From NCBI GenBank assembly GCA_027625915.1, contig JANTQA010000036.1, positions 4,149,501 through 4,213,500 on the forward strand: DNA of 64,000 nt, written 5' to 3'. The position numbers and the translations under genes are program-made. Shown piece after piece: positions 44,901 through 56,062 of this stretch (positions are counted from its first letter, which is position 1; every line of letters starts with the position of its first letter). The notes below the pieces were generated by a model. That model saw nothing but the letters and a program-made list of their open reading frames with translations. It was not told the origin of the DNA and did no database searches. The DNA comes from Anaeramoeba flamelloides (lineage: Eukaryota; Metamonada; Anaeramoebidae).

Positions 44901-47177
44901 TTCAAATTATATTTAAAATTTTAAAAATTAAAAATTTAAAAGAGTTTAAAATCGATATATTTTTTTCAATTGAAAATATTAAAAACACTCTTAAAAATTT
45001 AATAAATAAATCAATTAAAGGATTTCAAAAAAAATTAAAAATTAGCAACTATTATTGATAATAACAATGATTTAGATTGTGAACCAATTGAAAATAAAAA
45101 TTATAAATAATATCTTATTACAATTCTAAATATATTTTAGAATTGATTAATTAACCCTAATAAAAATAATATTTCAGCTATTAAAAAAAGATCAATTTTA
45201 TTTATTCATAAAAAAGGAAATGAGGGGGTAGCCAAAAACTTTAGACTTATTTCTATAAATTAAAATTTACCAAGATTATTTCAAAAAAATGCTATATAAA
45301 CTAATTAAACCTTACTGGGGTTTGATTTACAAATTCCAATTTGGGTTTCGGAAAAAATATGATACTCGAAGAGCAGTTTTAAATTTAAAAAATACTTATA
45401 ATAAAATCAAATCAGATAATGAAAATGGAAATTGATAAAACATATATTATAACGATTGATATAGCAAATTTTTTTGATTCAATTAATTTTAATATAATTT
45501 GAAAGACAATAAAAAAACTTATTTTAAATAAAATTATTAAAAAGTTTTTATTAAAATATTATCAAAGCAGACTGACTTGGTATATTCTATGGAGATATAT
45601 TGTCTCCTATTTTATTTGCACTAAATTCCACAATTTCTTTTTTTTGGAAATAATACCATTAACAAATCATTGCCAAATGTTTGCAGATGATTTTATTTTT
45701 ATTATAAAAAGAAATGAAAATTATTTAAATCAAAAAGTAAATTCAATATATCTGAAATTATTATTAAATTTGGATTAAAACCTAATAAAGATAAAACCGT
45801 TGTATCAAAAGATTTTAAAAAAATTGAATATTTGGGTATTTATTTTGATATAATTTCACATATGGTTTATAATTTTTAAAAAGGCTAAAGAAACATATAA
45901 CAACTGTAAACAAATATTTAATAACAATTCTCTTAACAATAACTGAAAAATCAGATTATTTAAATCTTTTATATGAAGTCAATTAACATATGGATTAGAA
46001 ATTTTTAATGATGAAATAGCAACCTTAAATTATAAAAATTCTTTGATTAATTCATGTATTACCGAAATATACAAAATAAACAGAAATACACCAATTCTTA
46101 TTTACAAAACCGAAATTCAAAATTGAAAATATGGTAATTTCAGTTAATAAAAAAAAATTCAAATTCAAAAATAAAATTTGAAAATTTTTTCTCTGCCTTA
46201 TTTGGAAAAATTAATAAAATTCAATCGACTAACAATAAAAAAATCAACTGGCATTCAAAAGATTTAATTAAATTAAAAAAAGAAATATATAAATACACAT
46301 ATAATGAATTGCTGAATTCCAAGAGCTGCAAATGTCGTTAGGGTTTCTTGAGTTTTCTGTTTATTTGGAAAATCAATAGATTTTCGTTAGGTTTTTTTGA
46401 ATTTTCTATTTATTTAGAAAATCAATAAATTTTCGTTAGGTTTTTTTTATATTTTGAAATAAACCGAAAATTTATTAAAATTTTCGGTTTATTACAAAAA
46501 GTAAAAAAAACCTAGAACACTTCAAAATAAAATAGAAAACCTCAAAAAAACCGAGAACACTTCACAAATAAAACAGAAAACCGAAAATCTATTGATTTTC
46601 CAAATAAATAGAAAACCTCAAAAAAACCTATAACACTTAACAAACAAAACAGAAAACCTCAAAAAGACCTATAACACTTAACAAATAAAACAGAAAACCC
46701 TGAGAAGACCTAGGCACTCTACGACACTCTACGGTACTTGGAGGTATTCTCGTAATTTCTAAACTGTTTTTTTAGAAATTGTGTTCAAGAATCACAAATT
46801 TTATTATCATTTACAAAATATCTAAAATATTAAAATATAAAAAAATAAAAAAATAAAAAAATAAAATGAATTAAAATACAAATAAATCGAGAAATTAACA
46901 AAAAAATTATTTACCATGTCCGTCATATAATGCAAAAAAACTTTGATTTTGAATATCACCATATTTTATTTGTATATCTATAGAATCTTCCATTACGGCC
47001 CTTTTCCCGATGGTTTCAGAATAGCCAACTGCAAAGATATTCTGATTATTATTATTTAAAAAATTATTATTACTTATTTTGGGATTATCTTTACTTTTTT
47101 TGTTGATATTTTTATTCACATTATTTTTTTTTTTATTATTATTACTATTATTACTGCTCTTATCGTTAAGATGTGAA

Positions 47178-47221
<44 letters not shown>

Positions 47222-50200
47222 GTTTATATTGTGATTATAATTTATTGTTCTGCAAAAAAAATTATTTATTCCTTTATTTATTAGAATTTCTTGTAACCCA
47301 CGTGGATTACTATTGCACGAAACAAAGCCATCTGGTTCAATGTTGACAATTTTTAAATTTCTTTTCATAAATTCCTCGATGAGTACCTCTTTTTTAATTT
47401 TTTTAACCTTTGATAATTTAATTTTAATAATGTGGTTTTTTGAATTCAAATCATATTTTTTTTGATTAATGTTTAAATTTTTTATTGTTTCTAAAAAAGA
47501 TGGGTCAAGATTATTTCCTTCAAGATGGCAAAATTGTAACATTTTTATGGATTCAAAAATATTATTCAAATTAATGTTGCATGCTTTGTTATGAGAAATT
47601 TTTAAGATTTCTAAATTTATTAATTTATCAAAAATTTGATTTGGGAAAAATGAAATGTGGTTATGAGATAAATCAATTTTTTTGCAATTTGTCATTTGTG
47701 CCCAAAGATCATTGATTTTTGTTAATTTGTTCCCAGAAAAATCACATATCAGATTTGCAAAGAATTGATGGTTATTGATTTCAAAAAATTCATTTGGTAT
47801 TTTAGTAATTTTGTTGTCAGAAAAATTTACATTTGATAAAAGTTTTAATTCTTTAATTGTTTTTGGGATCTTTAAAAGTTTGTTTGTACTAATATTTAAT
47901 TCGTTTAATTTTTTTAAATTGCAAATCCCTTTGGGTAATTTTTTTAAATTGCACCCAACTATATGAAGATTTGTTAAAGATGTTAATTTGAATAATTCCT
48001 TCGGAAAGGATTTAAACCTATTACGATTATTGTTATTGTTATTGTTATTGTTATGGTTATGGTTATGTTTAGAATTAGAATTAGAATTAGAATTAGAATT
48101 ATTTGTATTTGTTAAAACATGAAAGGATAATAAAAGAAAATATCAAAAAATATAAAAAGTTATTTTTAAAAAATGTTGAAATTATTGTTTTAAAAACTGT
48201 GAAATTAAAGAGTTCGATTTTTGTTTTGAAATTTTTTTAAAAAAATGCTTTTTATTTGTTACAATTTAATTTAAGGGAGGAGTTTAGAATTCCTCTTGTT
48301 TGCCCGAAAAAATGCTTTTATTTATCACGATTTTGTTTAAAATTCCTTTTAGTTTTTTCGATTTTTGGCTTTATTTGATTTAGTAAAATTTGCTCCAAAC
48401 AGTTTTATAATTTTTTCAAAATAAAGAAAAATGAAAATATAATTTAGTTTTGAAAAGGAAAAAAAAAAATTTCAGAAAGTTAGTTAAATTGAAAATACGT
48501 GTATTTTATATAATATAATACAGCCATTCGAACCCTACCACGAAATTTTATAAGACATTGAAATTTATTTTCTATTATCTTAATTTATCCTGATGGTAAA
48601 ACCATAAAATGGTTACAAAAGTTTATGATAAACCATAAAATTTATAATAGAAGATTAAATAAATTGAATTTTCCGATTTTTTGGTTTTTGAAATTTGATA
48701 AACAAATTCATCAAAAAAACTTATATTAATATCGGATCTTCAATTTCCAAAATGGAAAAATCGCAGGTTTAAACAATTTAAAAACAATGATCGAAAAATA
48801 CCTTTAAATTACTGTAAGTTTCTTCGATCTCTTTCCTTGATGAAATTGAATTTTTGTGTTTTTTTATTGCTAAAAAAAAACTCTTTTGATGTTAAGAAGT
48901 AAGAGAAGTTGAAATTTGTATTTTATAAAAGAAAATTTTATAAGAGAAAATCAATATGTTAGCTAGTTCTTATAAATTTTTACAGTAGGGCTGGAATGGC
49001 TGTTTAAATAATGCAAAATATCAAAAAGGAATCAAAATTTAAATCAATTTTCATCAAAATTATATTTTCTCTTTCTTTATTTTATATTTATTTCAAAAAA
49101 AATAATAGAGAAATAATCTATCGATTTTCCCTAAATTAATCAGCATCACAATTTTGGAAACGAAAAAATTGAAAATTTTTCAAATTGATAACTTGTTTGT
49201 TTCGAATTTCCATCTTTAAATTTTCAATTTTTTAAATCTTCCAACATATTAGAGGATTTGAAGGTGTCTTGGCCAATTAACGATAAAGTTTTAAAAAAAT
49301 GCAATATTTCTATCAAATCGTGATATTGTATAAAATCGAGATTATTCAATATAATCGCTATAATATAACAAATCGCAAAATTCGATAAAATCGGGAAAAT
49401 TATTATAAAATCATGATAAATGTCCAAATTTTAAAATTAAAAATTAAATCGCGATATAATAGTTGATGACTTTTTGGGATAATTCAGCAATATTTTTACA
49501 AAGAATTTTTTTTATGATCAAAAAATAGATTATGTGAAAAAAAGTTATTCTTTGAAAAAACAAGAAAAAAGAATCTTGGTTCAATCAAGGATCAGATCAA
49601 GAGTTTTTTTGTGTTTTCATTTGGTTTGGTTGACAAGCCTATCGATCCTTTTTAGATCAACAACAATATGAAATAAAGAGAAATAAATATCTTTTTTCAG
49701 TTAATCGTGGTGTTATAAATTGAGTTGAATAAAAGACCTTCTAAAACAACCAACCCTTCACCTGTTCTTAAAAGAATGTGCTCTTGGGTGAAATCATTTT
49801 CAATATTCTAGGAAAGCTGAAAGTAGTCGGATAACTTTTCAAAAGCTTTCACAACAACCTAGACATATGATCGCCAATTATTGAGATTTTTTGTATAATT
49901 GTTTTCTTTTTCTTATTCTTCTTTTTTAAGCATCTTTATATTAGCCAGAAAACTCAAACTAGAGTTTTTAGGTTTTTTTTTAAAAACCGATCACAAATAA
50001 GTTTGAAGCCCCCCTCTTTCTTCTATTTTTGATTATTTAAATTGTGAAAGCAATATCCCATATAAAAAAAATTTCTGTTATAAACTCCAATTCAAAATTT
50101 TTGGAAAAAAAAACACTAAATAAATCAATTTTATCTGAAATACCAAATTAGAACCCATTAACTAATTGGAATGTAAATAATTGTTTATAAATTACAATAC

Positions 50201-53200
50201 TTAAAAAAAAACAAAAAATCATCAATACTAATAAATCATGGGTGTGTTAAAAATTATGGAGAGAGAAAAACAAAAAAATGGATTGGTAAATTTGTTTAAA
50301 TTCTATTAATAATTATTGATCGATCAAATAGTTAGATATCATCAACAAATTTTATTTGAGTTCTTCTATTTTAAAAGAACTAAACTTTAACTTAATATCA
50401 ATCGTTCGAAAAAAATTTCGATCTAACCAGAACAAGTTACATAATTCAAAAAAAAAAAATGAAAACAAAAAACTAAAAGAAGAAAAAATGATTTTCCATA
50501 TTTATCAAAAATCCAAATTATTTCCAAATTTGAATGAAATTATGTTATTGTGATTCTTTCAACCCTTTTAATTGTGTGGAAAATTTTTAATTTTAGTTAG
50601 TCGATTTAACTTCATTTTCTGAATGGGTAAATATAGAAAATCATTTACTACAATTTATTGACCCTTGATAATAATTCATTTTGTTTATATGCAATAAATA
50701 ATATTATTTTGTTTTATAAACATTTTTCTTTTTTTTTTGAATTATATGTCTTTCATAACTTTCAAGACTTTGGACTCCCAAACCTTTCAAACACTATACA
50801 ACACTTTCTAAAGTCGAAAAGAGTTGTAAAAGTATTTTGTTTTGTAAAATTCAAGGTATTTTTTGTAATGTTAATTCAAAAAAATAATTTTTCATTTTTT
50901 TTTGTGATAATGTTGATTATCGCGATTTTATAATTTTTCAAGATAACGTTGGGCTAATCACGATTTTTTATAATATTATTGTAAATATATTGTTAATATC
51001 ATAATAATACATATTATGATCAAAATATCTATTATATTAGTTAATATGATTTCTATAATTTGTATTCAATCTACAAAATGAATTTGAAACAATCCAATTT
51101 CCTGGGACTATTGCTGAAGCCCCCTCTAATTTGTATAAAAAATTGAAAAAAATATGATAGATTTCAAATTGAAATTGTAGAAAAAAAAATTTTAAATTGT
51201 AATACTTCTGATTTGAGATTAAAAAAAAAAAAAAAGATTCCCAAATTACAAATAACATTTTAATAAATACTATTTAATAATTTCGCTTTATCCGATTTAA
51301 AGCCTTTTTATTAAATATAATCAAAAAATGTGTAGCGAATTTATTAATATCAGAATAGTATTCAAATGAAATTGTGAGACATTTGATTCTCAAACTTTTG
51401 CCAACTATTAGATCTATTTATTTATTCAATGAAATCAATAAATATTTTTCGGTATTTTTACCATAAAAGTATTATATTATTAAATGAGAAAATCATTTAT
51501 TTTTAATTCCCAAGCGATTAATATATTTTCTTGATTTTGAAATATATTTTTTTGTAGTGATGACAAATTATTTTTAAAAGAAACACACAGCATACGATGG
51601 AAAATGAAAATAACTGGCGTATAAACTTTGAAAATAAATATACGTATTAAGGTATTTCCAACAAAGTGGTGATTTTTTTTTTTATCTTTCAAATAATATT
51701 CTCTTTGGAAGTATTTCTATCTGTAAATTGATAATATACAATTTAGCAGAATATAAACACTGATTGAATCAAAGATTTTTACTTGTATTTCAAAATATTT
51801 TCATCAAAATATTTCCAAAAATATAAAAAAAAAATTACACAACTTTTTTTGAGACAAAAAGAGTCAAAACCAATTTCACTGAAAAATAGGCAATATGATA
51901 AGGTTACAAATGATTTTTTAAAAAATAAAATCAAGTTATTAGTTTTTCCATTAAATTCAAAATTTTTGTCAAGATTAAACTTATGAGGAAAAGAATTTTT
52001 TAGATCAAAAAGAAGAAAATAACCACCAATTTTCATACCTAAGAAAATATCATCGAAATAGAGATCAAAAATTTTAATAACTTTTAATTAAAGTAATGAT
52101 TGACAAATAAACAAATTGGGTTATTATTAAGAATCGATTTATGATGAATAACAATTTTGAATATTTTAAATAATTTTATTAGAATTGAGTTTAATAAAGA
52201 GATGTTTGAAAAGAAATTTGCCCAACTTTTTCGAATAGCTTATTTATATATAAACTAAATTCCAAAATTTTGGAAACATTTTAAACAGTTTAGGGAATAA
52301 TAATACTAGAATTTCATCAAAATTGGAAATAATTTTAATTTTAAAAAATATTTGAAAATCATTTTTTGTTTTTTCTATTTTGTTTTCTTTTTTTTTTTTT
52401 CCAGTTTCGTAATCACTTTTCCTTAGATCTGAAATTTTTTTTTCAATGGTTGATATAAGGTTAAAGTTGAGTTTAATTAAAAATAAAAAATCCACATAAA
52501 ATTAGTTGACTGGTATCTAATCCTTTGATACAACAATAATTGTTGGTAAAATTTTAACAAATTTACAAATAATTTTTTGTTACGCTCGTTTCATCACTTT
52601 GAATACGTCTATTTTTATTTTTTCATTTTAAATTATTTATTTTTTTGAATAAAAATGGTTCCTTATAAAAACATTAATAGTAGTGTCACTTAACCGTGAT
52701 TTAATATTAAGTTTGGAAAATATATAAAAAATAGTGATTTTTTTGTTGATTTTTGATTTTGGGTGTGTCCAAATTTTTGGAATAGCGGTTTATATCTATA
52801 ATCTATCTTTTGAAAATTTTAATTTATGGAAATATATCAACAGAAGACAAAAAGAAAATAAATAAAAGGAGGAAAAAAATTACGAATTATAAGAAATTCC
52901 AAGGAAATACAAAGACGATAATTGTTGAATTTGAATTGGCACATCTTTTAAAAAATTAAAAGAGATTTTCAAAATTTGCAAGTTTTTTATTTGGCAAATT
53001 TCTATTGGGAACATTTTCAATGAATTGTGATTTAAATTTAAAATTTTTAAAGATTGCAATTGGGAGAATTCTGATGGTAAAATTTTGAGGAAATTAAAGG
53101 ACAAATTTAATTCACAAAGGTTCTTTAAATGAAAAATTGATTTGGGCAAATATTGCAAACGATTATATTGTGCTGACAAATAGTTTAAAGAGTTCTTTGA

Positions 53201-54202
53201 AAAAAAGCAATTGTCATCAAAAGCGATCATATTATTGTTATCAAGAATTAACTCTTGAAGTGAGAAGCAATTTTCGATAAAGTGAGAATTGATGGCAAAC
53301 AAGCTATTTTGCTTGATAGTTAATTTTGTTAAGGAACATAATTTGGATAATACAGTTGGTAAATAAATAAAGCAATTTTGAGATATATTTAATTCGCTCA
53401 GCTTTGTTAAATTTGAAGTGCTCTGCGGTAATTGTTTTAATTTGTTTCTACAGAGGTTTAATAGAATTAAATTTTGACACCGGCCAATCGAGTCATCAAT
53501 TTTGGTTAATTGGTTTGATCTTAAATCCAAGTATTTGATCGACACTAATTGGCCGATCGACTTACCAACAATGGTAAGAAAATTGTCTGTGCACGAGAGA
53601 CAAGACAAACTATGCAAGGTTGTAAAGGTTTTCGCGTCTGGAAAACGCTCAAGTAAATTATGGGACAAATTCAATTTCCTGAGCGTTTTTAATTGTGAAA
53701 ATTGCTCGGGTATGGATTTGATTCTATTCCCATTTAACATCAGCTTCCGCAGACTTTGTAATTCGCAGACACACAAGGGAAACTCTTTGATTACATTACG
53801 AGACAAATACAAGACACGCAAATTTATTAGCTTTGAGATGGTGCTTGGGATCGCACGGAGAGAGTTGTCACTTAAATCTAAAAAGACAAGCTGTTGAAGC
53901 TTTTGGATTTGGCTTGGGATTTCTGTGATGCAATTCTTGCTCAAGTCTAGTTTCCTTAAATGAATTAAGGTATATACACCACACGGGATCTGATCAAGCG
54001 AGTTGTGGCTATAAATTAAATGTGTTAGGCTTTGTGATCGTCGTAAATATTTTGGTATTTCCTTGATGTCATTGTGCGACAGGTCAAGTGTGCCAACAGT
54101 TAAACTAACCCTTTCCTTATTTTCTAAACTCGAGAGCGTTTTTTTGGACAGATTTAATGTTTCGGTTGATGGAACAAAAGTTGCGTCGATGTTATTGCCC
54201 AT
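41981..54202 (-). CDS. Leucine-rich-repeat PP2C-type protein phosphatase (three exons)
   Basis: Exons on the minus strand: 54202-52884, 48017-46915 and 43464-41981, joined at GT..AG in exact phase (TAT AAT TC|G TTT and CAT G|GT GGA) to give 1301 residues. Residues 1-640 hold about 23 leucine-rich repeats of the LxxLDLSxNxIxxIP type. A linker with alternating Asn-Glu and poly-Asn follows. The PP2C domain lies at about 760-1155 and catalyses Mn/Mg-dependent Ser/Thr dephosphorylation. Its motifs are GKRAVMEDS, FFALYDGHGG (made only by splicing), SGTTAVVTL, ANIGDSRAVL, LTRDHKPN, LAISRAFGDYKF, ILACDGVWDVLTD and SDNISVIVI, so all metal-binding Asp residues are present. A low-complexity insert of about 135 residues splits the domain after FIANNF. 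The protein starts MGNNID, a possible but weak myristoylation signal. LRR-PP2C fusions are known from amoebae such as Entamoeba. The introns are 4866 and 3450 bases. Confidence 0.88.
43957..44110 (+). mobile_element. TTAA-ended element, truncated copy 3
   Basis: Begins TTAAGGGATTAGTATCTACC and follows copy 1 (13757) for about 150 bases, including AATATCTCTAAAAAATCTAT and AATGATCCTTGTATTA. The rest of the element and its right end are absent. Confidence 0.55.
44790..46325 (+). mobile_element. LINE (non-LTR retrotransposon) fragment, copy 1
   Basis: Plus-strand remnant of the same LINE as 60908-63702. It covers the end of the endonuclease ORF (KNMIYEYF against KNMIEEYF) and the reverse transcriptase: MLYKLIKPYWGLIYKFQFGF, RKKYDTRRAVLN, QMFADDFIFIIKRN, KAKETYNNCKQIFNNNSLNN and CITEIYKINRNTPILIYKTE. 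The 5' part is absent, and the 3' part is cut off where the hairpin and tandem-repeat region begins. Many stops and frameshifts show it is dead. It lies antisense inside intron 2 of the LRR-PP2C gene. Confidence 0.85.
46325..46740. repeat. Hairpin plus tandem repeat next to the LINE fragment
   Basis: The left part (46330-46445) has two copies of a unit with TTTCGTTAGGTTTTTTTGA and AAAATCAATA. The right part (46505-46700) holds its complement as three or four units of about 41 bases containing AATAAAACAGAAAACC and CACTTAACAAA. The whole forms a large imperfect hairpin. The motif ACCTAGGCACTC at its right end recurs near 57103. Confidence 0.65.
48021..48105. repeat. Microsatellite abutting a splice acceptor
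   Basis: On the minus strand it reads repeated AATTCT, then CATAAC, then AATAAC units, ending within ten bases of the acceptor AG of intron 1. In the exon frame it would read as Asn-Ser and Asn-His runs, but the frame is closed by a stop upstream and has no AG there, so it is intronic. Confidence 0.75.
50083..50605 (-). mobile_element. Non-autonomous element, TCCAAAAATTTGG family, copy E
   Basis: Same orientation as copy D (31985-32525) and closely similar (AATAAATCATGGGTGTGTTA shared). It lies in intron 1 of the LRR-PP2C gene, opposite in orientation to copy C about 1.6 kb away. Non-coding. Confidence 0.65.
52248..52797 (+). mobile_element. Non-autonomous element, TCCAAAAATTTGG family, copy C
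   Basis: Starts AAATTCCAAAATTTTGGAAA, ends GTGTCCAAATTTTTGGAAT. Parallel to copy B (28886-29428). It ends only about 85 bases inside intron 1 from the donor of the LRR-PP2C gene. Confidence 0.7.
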
Positions 54203-54580
54203 AAGATATTTTTGTTTTTTAAATGTGACTTTTTTGTGTTTGAATTTTTCAGAATTTATTATTTGCTGAACTTCTTATTTTTAGTTTTCGTTTGTCTGGT
54301 ATTCAAAAATAATTGTGGGTTACTGAGACTTTTTTTTTCTTGGTTTGCCTTGGCTCAAAATTGATTTTTTATCAAAAAAAAAAAAAAAAAAAAAAAGGAA
54401 AAGGTTTTAAGAAAAAATAAAATTTTTTCCCCTCTAAATTAATGGTTATGCAAAGAGAAATTACAAACTGTTTAAAATTCATGGAAAAGATATTTTGTCT
54501 CTTCGCTGAAATTTGAAAGTTGATTTTTTCTAGACAATAGAAAACAAAAATTATTTGAAATTAACCCTTCTTTGTGCATA
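54203..54580. promoter_or_regulatory. 5' flank of the LRR-PP2C gene
   Basis: Presumed promoter region with a poly-A run at 54375-54396. No coding sequence and no discrete element recognised. Confidence 0.3.
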
Positions 54581-55520
54581 TTAAGGGACTAGTTTCTATT
54601 CAATTTTTTTGAGGTAAATTTAATAGAGATTTAGAATTTTTTTTGCCAATTACTTAGATTTCAAATAAAAGTAAAAAACTTCTTAGTATATTAATGGAAT
54701 CTTGTTAAATGACATTCATTAAATTTAGTTATTGATTTTATAGAAATAAAAAATTTTTGCATTTTTTCACTTTTTTGAAAGTTGCTTTTTTTCAACTTTT
54801 CGCAAAAATACAAAAAATAAATAAAAATATGAGCAAGAAAGCCAAACCTTGTTATGTTTGTGGAAAAAGTAGAAAAAATAGTTTGAAAAATAAACCTGAA
54901 AGGGTTTTTTTGGATTTGCATGAAAACATAGTTTGATTCGAAAAAAATATACAATATATGCTTTACTCTAAATAAAAGATTTTCTTTTTTTATATTGTAC
55001 CATTCTTTTTTTTCATGAATGTACTTTTTCAGTTTACACTCTTTTGTTTTTGTTGAATTTGAAGTTTTTTTAAGTGTTCCCAAATTACCATTCCAAAAGT
55101 TTTTGTCAGAGTCAAAAAAAATCAAAGAAAAGAATAAGAACTATTTTTTAAAAAAATAATTATTGATAAAACAAATTGAGTTCTTTATAGAGTCAAGTTG
55201 GATGAACAGTAGTGAAGGAGAAAATATTCACCAGTTTTAAATTATTTTTTCGTTTTTAAAAATGAGTATAAATATTATTTTTGAGAAAATAATTTAATCC
55301 AAAATTAATCGAAAAATTCACATCTGTTTAAGATCTTTTTTTTCAAAAAAATTTTTAAAAGTCACTTTTTTTGACAGAATTATAAAATTTTAAAAAAACA
55401 AGAACTCAAAGTTCTAACATTGAAAAAACCTGTCTATTTTCAATTTTAAACATATTTCAAGATAAGGATTCCTTATTTAGTTATTGGTCAAAAAAAAATT
55501 AATAGAGACTAGTCCCTTAA
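54581..55520. mobile_element. TTAA-ended inverted-repeat element, related family
   Basis: The left end TTAAGGGACTAGTTTCTATT is mirrored by the right end, which read inwards is TTAAGGGACTAGTCTCTATT: nineteen of twenty bases match. Length is 940 bases. A minus-strand frame of 144 residues lies inside (54691-55125) without ATG at its start or recognisable family. Its inner sequence differs from the 13757 element, so the two share only the end motif. Confidence 0.65.
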
Positions 55521-56062
55521 GGTTTACAATCCCAGAAAAATAAAAAAAGATTATCTTTTGTTAGCTATTAGTAAAAGTTATTCTTATATTTAGTTGATCG
55601 ATTTTATGAATTGATATGGATTTTATTGTTTGTTAAAAAATGAATTTTTACAATTTTTTTTCTTTTTCCTTAAATCCAAATTGATGAGTATAAGTTTAAT
55701 GCATTGGAAAAGTATATATTAACAATGAATTTTTATTTTTTGGTAATTCATATGTCGCTTTTACTCCATTAAAATAAAAAATAATAAGTGAATTTTATAA
55801 AATCTCTAAATAAAACCAAATATATTTAAAAATTTCAATTGACAACCCAAAAATCACTTTTTTTATTCTATTCATCAACAATCTATTATTCGGGTACTCA
55901 TAAATTCAGATTTTTGAACAAAAAAAAGTGTCATTTGCCAAAAATTGTATTTTTTAACAAACATTAAAATACTAACAAAGTTTAAAAGTGATCAGCTAAG
56001 AACAAAAATAACTTAATATTGTAGCTAACAAAAGATAATCTTTTATTATTCTTCGGGGATTG
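55521..56062. mobile_element. Inverted-repeat element (family with GATTATCTT ends), copy 2
   Basis: The left end GGTTTACAATCCC then AGATTATCTTTTGTTAGCTA is mirrored at the right by TAGCTAACAAAAGATAATCT. The ends match those of 7236-7790. It directly abuts the TTAA-ended element on its left. Non-coding. Confidence 0.65.

Larger units (their letters stand above)
43465..46914 (-). other. Intron 2 of the LRR-PP2C gene, filled with mobile DNA
   Basis: Donor GTAAAT at 46914, acceptor ATAATAG ending at 43465. Contents from low to high coordinate: a T-run at 43544-43570, a partial TTAA-ended element (43957-44110), a LINE fragment in the opposite orientation to the gene (44790-46325) and a hairpin and tandem-repeat region (46325-46740). 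Confidence 0.85.
48018..52883 (-). other. Intron 1 of the LRR-PP2C gene, 4.9 kb
   Basis: Donor GTAATT at 52883, acceptor GTAATAG ending at 48018. The exon side of both ends reads as continuous leucine-rich repeat. Contents: microsatellite at the acceptor (48021-48105), inverted copies E (50083-50605) and C (52248-52797) of one element family, and otherwise AT-rich sequence. Several open frames inside it fall in those elements and are not genes. Confidence 0.85.

Noticed and set aside
46907-47695. Separate 262-residue LRR gene
   Set aside because: Its frame is open well upstream of the ATG, and it ends at a splice donor inside the DGHG motif; it is exon 2 of the LRR-PP2C gene.
48021-48130. 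Asn-Ser-His run as coding sequence of exon 2
   Set aside because: The frame is closed by a stop just upstream with no AG acceptor available; the AG at 48018-48019 restores a perfect leucine-rich repeat.
49220-51030. Repeated ATCGCGAT-like and GATAAT motifs in intron 1
   Set aside because: They recur loosely, but no consistent unit or inverted pair could be traced by eye.
54691-55125. 144-residue minus-strand gene
   Set aside because: No ATG at its start, aromatic-rich AT translation, and wholly inside a TTAA-ended element.
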